Of a stretch of DNA of 64,000 nucleotides, positions 17,701 through 24,792 are shown piece by piece; positions within the stretch are counted from its first letter, which is position 1, and each line of letters starts with the position of its first letter. Position numbers and translations under genes: made by a program. The notes under the pieces were generated by a model. The model did no database searches. It was not told the origin of the DNA and was given only the letters and a program-made list of their open reading frames with translations. Origin of the DNA: WHSW01 sp963777775 (GTDB lineage Bacteria; Actinomycetota; Thermoleophilia; Solirubrobacterales; 70-9); assembly GCA_963777775.1 (NCBI GenBank), contig CAVZRL010000009.1:310001-374000 (forward strand), written 5' to 3'.

Positions 17701-20700
17701 AGGTCCCCCGCACGCACTCCCAGTCGGCAACCGAGCAGCCCGCCGGGCTGAGCGCTGAGTACTGGTCGAAGCGTCCAGCGGTGCCGCCGCTCGCGTGATC
17801 GTCGCCGGTCATCACCACGACCGCCTCCTCGGAGCGAGGGAAGTACCAGAAGCGCGGCAGCGGCTTGCGATCGAGGTTCAGCTCGCCGATCAGGTTGGCG
17901 AGCAGGCGCTGCTGCTCGTCGGCCTGCGGGATCGAAATCTTGTCACGGTCGACCCAGTCGGGCTGCGGGTCGCCGGGGGCGGCGCCGAAGAACAGGTTGT
18001 CGGAGCGAATCGGGCCCGCCTGGCCGTCGCGCGACTGCCCGGCCCAGGCGGGATTGCCCTGGCGCGTGTAGACGATCGAGCGGGCAAGGTCGTAGGTGAA
18101 GGCCGCCGCCTGGCCCCCGTTGACGCCGACGTCGCGCAGGGTGACAGCGGGATTGGAGGTCGCGGTCGTCGCGTTCGAGTAGAGCGTCGCGACGGTTGTA
18201 GCGCCGCTGGCGTCGTAGCGGTCGGCGGTGCCGTGGAACTGCATCGTCTCGCCGACGATCCCGGCGCCGGGGCTCGAGCCGGTGTCGACCTGGATGTAGC
18301 CCTCCGAGAGGTCTGAGCCGAGGTCGGTGAGGCCGAGCAGCACGGCGAGCTGCGGGTCGGGGCGCATCGCGATCAGGTTGCCGCCACCCGTGACCCAGTC
18401 CGAGAGGGTCTGCACCTGCCCGGCGCTGAGCGAGGTCTCGCCGAGGATGACGACGTCGTAGGCGTCGAGGGTCGCCGCGTCGACGTTCGAGAGGTCGGTG
18501 ACGTTGAACTCGTTCAGGCCCTCTGCCCGAAGGATCTCGGCGTAGTAGCGGCTGAACGGGTTGGCGGAGTTGCCGACCACCAGGATCGGCCCGCCGGGGC
18601 CCTCGTCAGGAGGCGGTGGCGGCGGGGCCGCGGTCGTGAACGACCAGCTGTGATCGGAAAGGCGCTCGTTGCCAGCCGTGTCGGCGACCCCGCCGGTCCC
18701 GCCCTTGATCGTCGCCGTGTAGGTGGCGGAGTTGGCCAGCGCGCCGTCGGGGTCGAGGGTCGCGGTCCGACTCGCGCCGGAGTAGGTGACGGTCGCCGGG
18801 ACCAGCGCGTCCGACGAGTCTCGAAGCTCGAAGTTGGCGCCGTTGATCGTCGCCGGGTCGATCGCCTCGTTGAAGGTCGCGGTCACGTTGGTGGACGTAG
18901 CCGCCCCGGTGCCACCGGCCGGGGGAGCGGCCGAGGTGATCTCGGGAGGAGTGGTGTCCGGGCCGGTGTCGTCATCGAAGACGACGTCGACCCAGTAGTT
19001 GCTCGACTCGAAGGTGCTGGTCGGGAAGACCCCGGCGGGGCCGTAGTTGTAGACGCCGTTCGCCCCGTCGACGCCGTCGGCCAGCGCGTGCAGCGGCGGG
19101 CTGTCGGCCCCCTGGCCGGAGAAGTAGCCGTTGGTGGCGGCGTAGTTCCCGTTCGGCGCGTGATAGGAGGCGACGTAGGTGGTGTCGGCGTCGATCGCGA
19201 CCGGCGCCGCGAAGTCCACCTGTTGCCAGCCCGAGGCGCTCTCGCCGCTGAAGGTGGCCTGGGCGAGCAGCGCGCCGCCCGCCGACCAGAGATGGCCGAT
19301 GTGGGTGCCGGTGTTGGCGGGCCCCTTGTAGAAGCGCAGGCCGGTGATCTCCCCAGCCACGTCGGAGCGGAACTTGACCCCGAGCTCGACCGCGCCCGGG
19401 TCGCTGTCGAGCGGCGGGACGAAGGAGTCCGACCAGATCGAGCACGGACAGCTCGCCGGGACCACGTCGACGGTGATCCCCGGCCCGGGCGTCTCGAGGT
19501 TGCCGCTGTCGTCGGCGGCGCGGGTCCTGATCGTCGCCTGGCCGGTCGCGTTCGGCGTCCAGGCGTAGGTCCAGCTACCGCGCCCCTCGGCCGGGCGCCA
19601 CGGGCCACCGTCGATCGAGACCTCGACGGCCCCGACCTCGCCGCCGCCCGCCTCGGTGGCAATCCCGCTGATCACGGTCTGCTGGTTGGCCGGGACCTCG
19701 GCGGCGTTGCCGGGCGCCGTCACCTGCGAGCTCGGTGCCGCGGTGTCGGTCGAGGCGGTCGCGGCGACAAGGCCCGGCTCGAGCGTGTCGGGCTGGCCGC
19801 CCATGTCGGCGAGCAGGTTGACGGTCGCCTGCTGCATGTCCGGATCGGGCGTGGAGCCGCCGCGATCGTGCACGCCGTCCAGGCCCCAGGCCCACTGGAT
19901 CGTCCCGGCGCCGAAGACGAGCGCGCCGCTCGGGGCCCGGTACTGGGTCAGGTGATGGGTGGCAGTGCCAGGGGCATAGGTCGAGCCGTTGTCCTGCAGC
20001 ACCTCGACGCCGGTCCGGGTGGCCGTCGACAGGTGCACCAGGCCCGCGGGCCGGACGGCGTTGACCGGTGCCTCGTCCCACTCGTAGCCGAGCGTGTTCG
20101 CCGCCAGGGTCTCGGTCTCGCCGGCGGCGAGCGTCGCAGCGTCGGTATTGCGCCAGAACCGCATCTTGCCTTCGGCCGCCGGCACCTCGATCGCCGAGGT
20201 CCCGGAGTTGACCCGGAACAGGGTCCCGGTCAGCGCGTTCTCGGGATTCGGCCCCTCGGGGTTGATCGGGCGATCGTCGCGCCAGGTCCCGGTCCAGGTG
20301 TCGGTCGGATCGTCGATTCCGGTTGGGTGGGTCTCCTTGTAGGAGACCAGCGTCCGGTGGTCGGTGGCGGGCCCGGCGATGCTGTCCTCCCAGCGCGTCT
20401 TCCAGAACACCTCGTTGCCGCTGAAGAAGGCGAGGTCCACCCCGGCGTCACGGGCCGCCTCGACGTTGCTGCGCTGGCCGCCGGACCAGTACTCGTCATG
20501 GCCGACCGAGAGGAAGGCCTCGTGCTCGAGGATCTCGGCGCCGTTGCGGTCGCTGTCGACGCCGGTGAAGTAGCTGACGTCGTAGCCGTTTCGCTCCAGG
20601 AAGCGGACCATCGGGTACTCGGCGTTGAAGACCCAGTCCTCCGGCGTCGGACCGCGGGTCGTAAACGGCCGGTTGTAGCTGACCTTGTAGGCGCGACCGA

Positions 20701-21424
20701 CCGGGGAGCCGACGTACAGGCTGTTGCCGCCGTACTGGTTGTAGGCCTGCCAGGTCGTGTCCATGGTCTGGAAGAGCAGGTCCGAGCCGCCGTCGTCGTC
20801 GCGGACGATGAAGACGATGTGGCTCGCGCCGGCGGGCCCGTCCTCGCGCACGAGTCGGGCGAAGTAGATCCCCGACACGGCATCGGCAGGTACCGCCCAG
20901 GATGCCGACTCGTCCCAGTTGCCGCAATCGACCAGCCCGGTGGGGGCGTCGCTCGCGCAAGCGGGCTGGCTCTGCGGCAGGGCGGCAGAGGGCTCGACGG
21001 TCGCCACCTGGCGGGCGCCGTCGCCGGCGTAGTAGCCCATCCGGTAGATGTCGAGCCGGTAATCGTCCGCGTCGGTGTCGACCTTGAAGCGGACGGTCGC
21101 ACCCTGATCGACGCTGATGTCGGTACTGAAGCCCTGGATGCTCGCCGATCCCGAGCCGCTGACCTCCCACTCACTTGCCGGGTCACCCGGTTTGGAGTTC
21201 TCGCAGACGATCTCGTTCGCGATCGGGGGGTCGCAGGGAGCGGCCTGCGCAGTCGCCGGACTAAGCGCCGATGCCGCTGCGAGAGCAAGCGTGGCGACGA
21301 CGAGCGCAATCGCCGCCGCCACCGCCTTGCCCGGCCTCCCGCGACCGAGACTCCCGTGGAGCACCCACATGCCGAGTCGTAATCTTCCGAGCGAGGGGCT
21401 GCTGCGCATGAGTAAAGTCCGCAA
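10943..21424 (-). CDS. Giant secreted modular protein: dimethylformamidase-like, DUF4082, deacetylase-like, LamG-like and Ig/cadherin repeats
   Basis: The single frame encodes 3,493 residues. Order by approximate residue: signal peptide 1-62 (ending ATAQA); N,N-dimethylformamidase-beta-like domain 79-549 (YRMGYYAGDGAR, VGHDEYWS, FFSGNEVFW); Ig-like 569-658; DUF4082 662-819 (VKFRSDVAGEITGLRFYKG); Big_5-like 822-929; amidotransferase-like domain from 945 (ILVVGNSANPFSRYY); polysaccharide-deacetylase-like domain about 1192-1440 (VVVMTGDDHA, GFEVGLHQTTF); FN3 1529-1620; three LamG-like modules (1624-1925, 2034-2329, 2440-2745) separated by two Big_5 units; four cadherin/VCBS-like repeats 2746-3134; three Cys-containing Ig-like repeats 3230-3493. 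No sortase motif or C-terminal membrane anchor is visible. It probably acts at the cell surface or is shed; a glycan- or amide-directed role is inference. Long plus-strand frames here are GC-driven shadows. Confidence 0.88.
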   Translation of the reverse strand: MRTLLMRSSPSLGRLRLGMWVLHGSLGRGRPGKAVAAAIALVVATLALAAASALSPATAQAAPCDPPIANEIVCENSKPGDPASEWEVSGSGSASIQGFSTDISVDQGATVRFKVDTDADDYRLDIYRMGYYAGDGARQVATVEPSAALPQSQPACASDAPTGLVDCGNWDESASWAVPADAVSGIYFARLVREDGPAGASHIVFIVRDDDGGSDLLFQTMDTTWQAYNQYGGNSLYVGSPVGRAYKVSYNRPFTTRGPTPEDWVFNAEYPMVRFLERNGYDVSYFTGVDSDRNGAEILEHEAFLSVGHDEYWSGGQRSNVEAARDAGVDLAFFSGNEVFWKTRWEDSIAGPATDHRTLVSYKETHPTGIDDPTDTWTGTWRDDRPINPEGPNPENALTGTLFRVNSGTSAIEVPAAEGKMRFWRNTDAATLAAGETETLAANTLGYEWDEAPVNAVRPAGLVHLSTATRTGVEVLQDNGSTYAPGTATHHLTQYRAPSGALVFGAGTIQWAWGLDGVHDRGGSTPDPDMQQATVNLLADMGGQPDTLEPGLVAATASTDTAAPSSQVTAPGNAAEVPANQQTVISGIATEAGGGEVGAVEVSIDGGPWRPAEGRGSWTYAWTPNATGQATIRTRAADDSGNLETPGPGITVDVVPASCPCSIWSDSFVPPLDSDPGAVELGVKFRSDVAGEITGLRFYKGPANTGTHIGHLWSAGGALLAQATFSGESASGWQQVDFAAPVAIDADTTYVASYHAPNGNYAATNGYFSGQGADSPPLHALADGVDGANGVYNYGPAGVFPTSTFESSNYWVDVVFDDDTGPDTTPPEITSAAPPAGGTGAATSTNVTATFNEAIDPATINGANFELRDSSDALVPATVTYSGASRTATLDPDGALANSATYTATIKGGTGGVADTAGNERLSDHSWSFTTAAPPPPPPDEGPGGPILVVGNSANPFSRYYAEILRAEGLNEFNVTDLSNVDAATLDAYDVVILGETSLSAGQVQTLSDWVTGGGNLIAMRPDPQLAVLLGLTDLGSDLSEGYIQVDTGSSPGAGIVGETMQFHGTADRYDASGATTVATLYSNATTATSNPAVTLRDVGVNGGQAAAFTYDLARSIVYTRQGNPAWAGQSRDGQAGPIRSDNLFFGAAPGDPQPDWVDRDKISIPQADEQQRLLANLIGELNLDRKPLPRFWYFPRSEEAVVVMTGDDHASGGTAGRFDQYSALSPAGCSVADWECVRGTSYVYPNSPLTDAQAATYNAAGFEVGLHQTTFCADFTPASLDQGYDDQLAEFSSEYPSVPAPSTNRTHCIAWSDWASQPKVELDHGIRLDTNYYYWPPEWVDDTPGLFTGSGMPMRFADLDGSMIDVYQGATQMTDESGQSFPFTANTLLDRALGSEGYYGAFVANMHTDSASSAGSDAIVSSALARGVPVVSSRQMLEWLDGRNGSSFDGIAWNGNQLSFTVEVGAGANGLRAMVPTSSEAGALTGVTRDGNPVATTNQTIKGVEYAFVEALPGDYDATYDVDATGPAISNVAHTAGAQSATITWDTNEPADSRVDYGTSPSALTSSESSAGLGTSHSVELDGLEANTTYYYRVTSADAASNSTTDPAAADPPRSFSTPAAGLTDTTTADFAAGSPGADGYIAETADGEVTLKPAVGEEFSGLGLPSGWSSATWESQGGGPGGSATVSGGSLHTDGAFAGTDATFGPGRSLEFAATFGAAPFQHVGFSDNFNSVWAIFSTNNVTGQLFARTNTGSALVNTPLPGLLIGSEHRYRIEWDAGEVRFYVDGAPVATHSASFGPAMNVAASDFNSGGPEVAVDWLRMSPHPASADFDSRVLDAGEQVTWQALSWVAETPAGTGVALSVRTGNTPTPDGSWSAFAPVASSGGPIGGSSRYLQYRATLTSTDAARTPSLAEVSATYGIGGDTTPPTISQRTPAPGATGVGAGANVEVGFSEPMDPATIDGSSFRLRAEGASSDVPATVSYAANTATLDPDADLDPATTYEVTVAGSVEDAAGNALGDDDTWSFTTGGLSLIDTTSADFGGGATGADTYIAETADGEVTLKPAAGAEFGGASLPGDWISAPWSGGGSATVSGGRLHVDGASAGTAATYAAGRALEFSATFTAAPFQTAGFATDLNAPPWATFSTRGDSLFYARTHNGSTSTDTPLPSSLLGSEHRYRIEWDAGEVRFYVDGGLVATHVLSFGDQMRPLTSDFEPGGGELSLDWLRMSPYPGSGSFDSRVLDGGQSSDWGTLAWDATTPAGTGVALSVRTGDTPTPDGSWSAFAPIANGGDVPGSSRYIQYRAALTSGDPGRTPELAQVSVGFAAGPPDTTPPTISQRTPAPGATGVGAGANVEVGFSEPMDPATIDGSSFRLRAEGASSDVPATVSYAANTATLDPDADLDPATTYEVTVAGSVEDAAGNALGDDDTWSFTTGGPSVGFTDTTFADFSAGDAGADGYVSETDDGEVTLRPAVGAEFAGGPGLPAGWSSSTWESQGGGPGGTATVSAGSLHVNGAFAGTDATFGAGQRLEFDATFAAAPFQHVGFSDNFNSVWAIFSTNTTSGQLFARTNTGSAQINTPLPGSLLGSEHRYRIEWDLSEVRFYVDGGLVATHAATYGTAMNVAASDFNAGGPEVAVDWLRMGPYPAAATFDSRVFDAGPGGADWGALSWDATTPAGTGIALSVRTGETPTPDASWSAFAPVASSGDDVAGNSRYLQYRAELTTADPSTTPVLQQVSVGGTEDIAPVAVDDTATVEEDSDANPIDVLANDTDTDGGTKLIASATQPANGTVAVAPDGLSLSYQPDADYCNEPGAEPTDDFTYTLNGGSEATVAVTVDCADDAPVAVDDTATVGEDSGQSSIDVLANDLNGDAGELTIASATQPANGTVAVAPDGLSLSYQPDADYCNEPGAEPTDDFTYTLNGGSEATVAVTVDCADDAPVAVDDTATVGEDSGQSSIDVLANDLNGDAGELTIASATQPANGTVAVAPDGLSLSYQPDADYCNEPGAEPTDDFTYTLNGGSEATVAVTVDCADDAPVAVDDTATVGEDSGQSSIDVLANDLNGDAGELTIASATQPANGTVAVAPDGLSLSYQPDADYCNEPGAEPTDDFTYTLNGGSEATVAVTVTCVEDAPDAPTITGTSPASPANDNTPEVQGTLGAGSPTDVRIYASADCTGPVAATRPAAEFTGGGIPITVADNTTTPLSAIAVGETDSACSNSIDYVEDSAAPDTLIDSGPTGKTNNPSPSFAFHSPQPVAGFECRLDASVGGTWEPCSSPKDYTNLALGPHKFEVRAIDAAGNADPSPAKRTFNVDTVPPNTLIDSGPTGKTNNPSPSFAFHSPQPVAGFECRLDASAGGTWEPCSSPKSYTGLAQGPHKFEVRAIDAAGNADPSPAKRTFNVDTVPPNTLIDSGPTGTTNNPSPSFAFHSPQPVAGFECRLDASAGGTWEPCSSPKSYTGLALGPHTFEVRAIDAAGNADPSPAARSFRVVP
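12042..13178. repeat. Four 291-bp tandem repeats encoding cadherin/VCBS-like units
   Basis: Units recur exactly every 291 bp (for example the same start at 12042, 12333, 12624 and 12915). Three are identical at DNA level by eye. The unit nearest 13.1 kb differs in its first third (EEDSDANPIDVLANDTDTDGG instead of GEDSGQSSIDVLANDLNGDAG). Each unit has the VDDTATVxEDS, DVLAND and DDFTYTLNGG hallmarks. Confidence 0.93.
14112..15649. repeat. Duplicated 320-bp block (14112-14431 and 15330-15649)
   Basis: Two copies of about 320 bp, offset by 1,218 bp, appear identical by eye and encode the two Big_5-like units. The LamG-like modules around them are clearly diverged, so the identity is local. Confidence 0.85.
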
Positions 21425-21508
21425 ACTCGGAATTTGCTCGCGAATCGCTCACCCGATCCCAAACCTCTACCACAGGCTTAGGCTTGGCGACTTTGGGGGT
21501 GAGGCGAG

Positions 21509-22072
21509 TTAAGGTTCGCGGTCCAGGTAGCGCGGCTCGGCGAAGACCTGCCGTAGGACCGGCTCGAACGACTCCAACGGCAGCGAGTCATAAGCGGGGT
21601 CGAAGCAGTTCTGGTCGTAGAGCTCGCAGAACTCGGCGCAGTCGTCGAACCACTTGTGGTCGCGGTAGCGCTCGCGGGCGTCGGGGTCCTCGCCGGTCTG
21701 GCGGCCGTAGTAGTACTGCTGGAAGACCCCGTGATGGGCGATCACCCAGCAGATCCGCGGCTCGACGTAGGGGCGCAGAATCGCCGCAACCATCTCGCCG
21801 TGGGTGTAAGGGGCGAGCTCGTCGCCGATGTCGTGCACGAGCGCCGCGGCGACGTACTCGTCCGAGCGGCCGTCGCGCCGGGCGCGGGTCGCTGACTGAA
21901 GCGAGTGCTCGCAGCGCGAGATCTGATAGCCGCCGAACGAGTGCTCGAGCCCCTGCACCGCGGCAAGCAGCCGGTCGGGAAGCCGCTCGATGTACTCGCT
22001 CTCGAGCCGCTCGAGCAGCTTGTAGTCCTCGCGCGTCCCGTCCGCCATCGCCGTGAAGCCGACCGTCTCCAT
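21509..22072 (-). CDS. HD-domain protein, PhnZ/inositol-oxygenase-like
   Basis: About 187 residues of an HD-type metal-binding fold. Metal ligands fit HSLQSATRARR, AALVHDIGD, and AHHGVFQQYYYG, with a C-terminal DQNCFDPAYDSLPLESFEP. These features resemble the PhnZ-like mixed-valent di-iron oxygenase branch rather than classical phosphohydrolases, but the reaction cannot be fixed from sequence. The ATG at 22072 is preferred over an upstream in-frame Met because the upstream residues overlap the divergent NTF2-like gene. Confidence 0.72.
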   Translation of the reverse strand: METVGFTAMADGTREDYKLLERLESEYIERLPDRLLAAVQGLEHSFGGYQISRCEHSLQSATRARRDGRSDEYVAAALVHDIGDELAPYTHGEMVAAILRPYVEPRICWVIAHHGVFQQYYYGRQTGEDPDARERYRDHKWFDDCAEFCELYDQNCFDPAYDSLPLESFEPVLRQVFAEPRYLDREP

Positions 22073-22112
22073 CCTCACCTCCGTCTCGGGGCCGACAGGA
22101 TACGATCGCCGG

Positions 22113-22583
22113 GTGGCCGAGGCGAGCGCCAACGCCGAGCTGATCGATCGCTTCTACGCCGCCTTCGCGCGTCGCGACCACGAGGCGATGGGCGCCTGCT
22201 ACACGGCCGATGCGACCTTCACCGACCCCGTGTTCGAGGACCTGCGCGGCGCCGAGGTGCCGGCGATGTGGCGGATGCTCTGTGAGCGCGGAACCGACCT
22301 CGAGCTGAGCCACTCGGCTGTCGAGGCCGAGGGCGACCGCGGCTCGGCGCACTGGCGGGCCGACTACACGTTCAGCGGCACCGGTCGGGCGGTCCACAAC
22401 GAGATCGACGCCAGCTTCAGGTTCGAGGACGGGCTGATCGCTGAGCACACCGACTCCTTCGACCTCTGGCGCTGGGCGCGCCAGGCGCTCGGGCCGGTCG
22501 GAGTCCTGCTCGGCTGGTCGCCACCGGTGCAGGCCAAGATCCGCAGCCAGGCCCGCCAGAGCCTGGACGACTTCAGGCGCTAG
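22113..22583 (+). CDS. NTF2-like (SnoaL-type) domain protein
   Basis: A 156-residue cone-shaped NTF2-like protein: NAELIDRFYAAFARRDHEAMGACYTADATFTDPVF, followed by alternating strands (HWRADYTFSGTGRAVHNEIDASFRFEDGLI) and a C-terminal helical tail. The GTG at 22113 matches the usual family start. It is divergent from the HD gene with only about 40 bp between starts. Family members are enzymes or binding proteins; no specific function can be assigned. Confidence 0.75.
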   Translation: MAEASANAELIDRFYAAFARRDHEAMGACYTADATFTDPVFEDLRGAEVPAMWRMLCERGTDLELSHSAVEAEGDRGSAHWRADYTFSGTGRAVHNEIDASFRFEDGLIAEHTDSFDLWRWARQALGPVGVLLGWSPPVQAKIRSQARQSLDDFRR

Positions 22584-22626
22584 CCCGCTGCAAGCGGCGC
22601 GGGCCGAGCGGTCATACGATCGGCGC

Positions 22627-24021
22627 GTGAACGACCGGCTCTCCGCCTCGGACATGTCGTCGCTGCTCGCCGAGCGCGGCCCGATCCATGTCCACGTCGG
22701 CGCCACGATCGTGATCGAGGGACCGCATCCCGACTTCGAGCGTCTGCTCGAGCACGTTGAGGTGCGGCTTGCCCTGGTGCCGCGGTTCCGCCAACGGGTG
22801 ACCCGGACCCCGCTCGATCTCAGCAACCCGGTCTGGACCGACGACCCGCGCTTCGACCTCCGCTGGCACGTGCGCCGCGCGGCGCTTCCCGCACCGGGCG
22901 GGGGCGCCGAGCTGCGCGACCTCGTCGGCCGGATCATGTCCGAGCCGCTGGACTTCGGCCGCCCTCTGTGGCAGCTCTACCTGGTCGAGGGCGTCGAGGG
23001 CGGACGCCACGCGCTGGTCAACAAGACCCACCACGCGCTCGTCGACGGCGTCGCCGCGATCGACGTCGGCACCGTGATCCTCGACCCGAGCCCCGACGGC
23101 AGTGAGATCGAGCTGCCCGACCAGGAATGGGATCCCGAGCAGCCGAGCCCCGAGCTGCTCTTCGTCCGTGCCGCGTCTGACCGTATCCGAGGCCCCCTGC
23201 GCGCCGCCCACAAGGCCGCGCTCGAGGCGCTGACGACCCCCCGCGAGACCGCCGGACGGGTGATGAGGACGGCCGAGTCGTTCACCCAGCTCGCCGCAAG
23301 CGGCCCGACCGCGCCGCGGACCTTCCTCAACTACGAGATCGGCCGCGACCGGCGAGTCGCCTACGTCGACGCCGGCCTCGAGGACCTGAAGGCGGCGCGC
23401 GGCGACGGTGCCGCGACCGTCAACGACGTGATCCTCTCGGTCACGACGGGCGCCTTGCGGCGCTGCTTCGAGCGTCGCGGCGAGACGCTGCCCGAGCACC
23501 TGGTCGCGCTGGTGCCGATGAGCGTCCGCCGCCCGGACGAGCAGCTCGAGCTCGGCAACCGGATTGCGACCCTGCTCGTGCGGCTGCCGCTCGCCGAAGC
23601 GGACCCGGCCGCCCGGCTCGATCGGATCCACGCCGAGACGAGCAGGCTGAAGGCGTCCGAGCAGGCGCGCGCTGCATCGCTGGTGATCGAGGCGACGGGC
23701 TGGACCCCGCCGACCGTCAACCGGGTGCTCGCTGACGCGATCTCGCGGCCGCTGTCGTGGAACCTGACCGTCTCCAACGTCCCCGGACCTCAGGTCCCGT
23801 TCTACGTACTCGGCAGGCGGATCGAGGCGATCTACCCGTTCGTGCCGCTCTCCCCCCAGCACCACGCGCTCTCGGTCGGGGTCCTGAGCTACGACGGCGG
23901 AGTCTTCTTTGGCATCACAGGCGACCGCGACCTGTTCGCCGACATCGACGCGCTCGCGGCCGAGCTCGAGGCGGCGCTCGCCGAGCAGGGGGCGGCGGCC
24001 GGATCAGCTAGGCGCGGATGA
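22627..24021 (+). CDS. Wax ester synthase / diacylglycerol acyltransferase (WS/DGAT)
   Basis: A 464-residue bifunctional acyltransferase that esterifies fatty alcohols or diacylglycerol with acyl-CoA for storage lipid. The catalytic HHxxxDG motif is HHALVDG at residues 135-141. Other family motifs are PLWQLYLVEG (about 113-122), NDVILSVTTGALRR, and the C-terminal NVPGPQVPFYVLGRRI and YDGGVFFGITGDRD. It starts at GTG 22627, 43 bp after the NTF2-like gene. The end overlaps by 14 bp the convergent L,D-transpeptidase. Confidence 0.92.
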   Translation: MNDRLSASDMSSLLAERGPIHVHVGATIVIEGPHPDFERLLEHVEVRLALVPRFRQRVTRTPLDLSNPVWTDDPRFDLRWHVRRAALPAPGGGAELRDLVGRIMSEPLDFGRPLWQLYLVEGVEGGRHALVNKTHHALVDGVAAIDVGTVILDPSPDGSEIELPDQEWDPEQPSPELLFVRAASDRIRGPLRAAHKAALEALTTPRETAGRVMRTAESFTQLAASGPTAPRTFLNYEIGRDRRVAYVDAGLEDLKAARGDGAATVNDVILSVTTGALRRCFERRGETLPEHLVALVPMSVRRPDEQLELGNRIATLLVRLPLAEADPAARLDRIHAETSRLKASEQARAASLVIEATGWTPPTVNRVLADAISRPLSWNLTVSNVPGPQVPFYVLGRRIEAIYPFVPLSPQHHALSVGVLSYDGGVFFGITGDRDLFADIDALAAELEAALAEQGAAAGSARRG

Positions 24022-24790
24022 AGACCGGGGCCCCGAGCGGCACCCGCGAGACGAGCCTTGAGACCTCAGCATCGGCCGCCCGCACACAGCCGTGCGAGGC
24101 CGCGATCCCGAGTGGGCCGCTGGTCCCGTGGATCGCGATCCGCCGGCCCCCGAGCCATCCCGAGGGCAGGGTCGGCTGGGTCGCCGAGAGCGCCAGCGCA
24201 CAGCAGCCGTAGGCAGGGTTGAGGTCGCCGCGGAAGGTGTCGGTGACGGCGAAGCGCCCGGTCGGGGTCTCGGTGCCCGGGGCGCCGACCGTGACCGCGA
24301 ACCGGCGCACCACCCGGCCGCGATCGCGCAGCTCTGCGCGACGCTCGGAGAGGTCGACCTCGACCGAGACCCGGGTCGAGCCTGCCTTCAGCTCTTTCGG
24401 GTCGAGCCGGATCCAGCCGAGCTCGTCGTTCGGCAGCGCCGCCGTCGCCACCCCGGCCCAGCCATCGCGCTCGCGAACGACACCGAACACGGTCGGCGAG
24501 CCGAACTCGGTTTGCGGCCCCGCCCGGGTGACGACCTCGCCACCCGGCTCGGTCCGCACCGTGACCCGCTCGCCGGGCCGCACCCAGACGATCGGGGCGG
24601 CGCCGGCGCGCCCGTCGAGCGCCAGAGTCGAGGGCTTGGCGGGCGCGAGCTCCTTCGCTGGCGGCTCAGCAGCGGCAGGCGGCTTCCCGCCGGAGTCGCT
24701 GCGGTCCTCGCCGCCACAACCGGCGAGCAGAGCCACCACCGCGAGCGTGACGTAGGCGACCGGCTGAGGCGTTGGATGACCTGCCCTCAC
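24008..24790 (-). CDS. L,D-transpeptidase (YkuD) lipoprotein
   Basis: About 260 residues. A lipoprotein signal ends in LLAGC (Cys25). A middle SH3-like part is followed by the YkuD catalytic domain, with TPTGRFAVTDTF and the active site IHGTSGPLGIAASHGCVRAA (catalytic Cys in SHGCVR). It should crosslink or tailor peptidoglycan outside the membrane. GTG at 24790 gives a proper signal peptide, whereas the longer frame reads into the amine oxidase gene in the wrong frame. It starts 2 bp after that gene stops, so the two are probably one transcript. Confidence 0.85.
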   Translation of the reverse strand: MRAGHPTPQPVAYVTLAVVALLAGCGGEDRSDSGGKPPAAAEPPAKELAPAKPSTLALDGRAGAAPIVWVRPGERVTVRTEPGGEVVTRAGPQTEFGSPTVFGVVRERDGWAGVATAALPNDELGWIRLDPKELKAGSTRVSVEVDLSERRAELRDRGRVVRRFAVTVGAPGTETPTGRFAVTDTFRGDLNPAYGCCALALSATQPTLPSGWLGGRRIAIHGTSGPLGIAASHGCVRAADAEVSRLVSRVPLGAPVFIRA

Positions 24791-24792
24791 AC

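Noticed and set aside
13580..17758. A 1,392-codon plus-strand open frame
   Set aside because: It is exactly antisense to the giant exoprotein, is Arg/Gly/Ala/Val-rich with no domain, and repeats where that gene repeats. It is a shadow of high-GC coding sequence.
18650..21382. A 910-codon plus-strand open frame
   Set aside because: Antisense to the signal peptide and N-terminal domains of the giant protein; composition is typical of a GC shadow.
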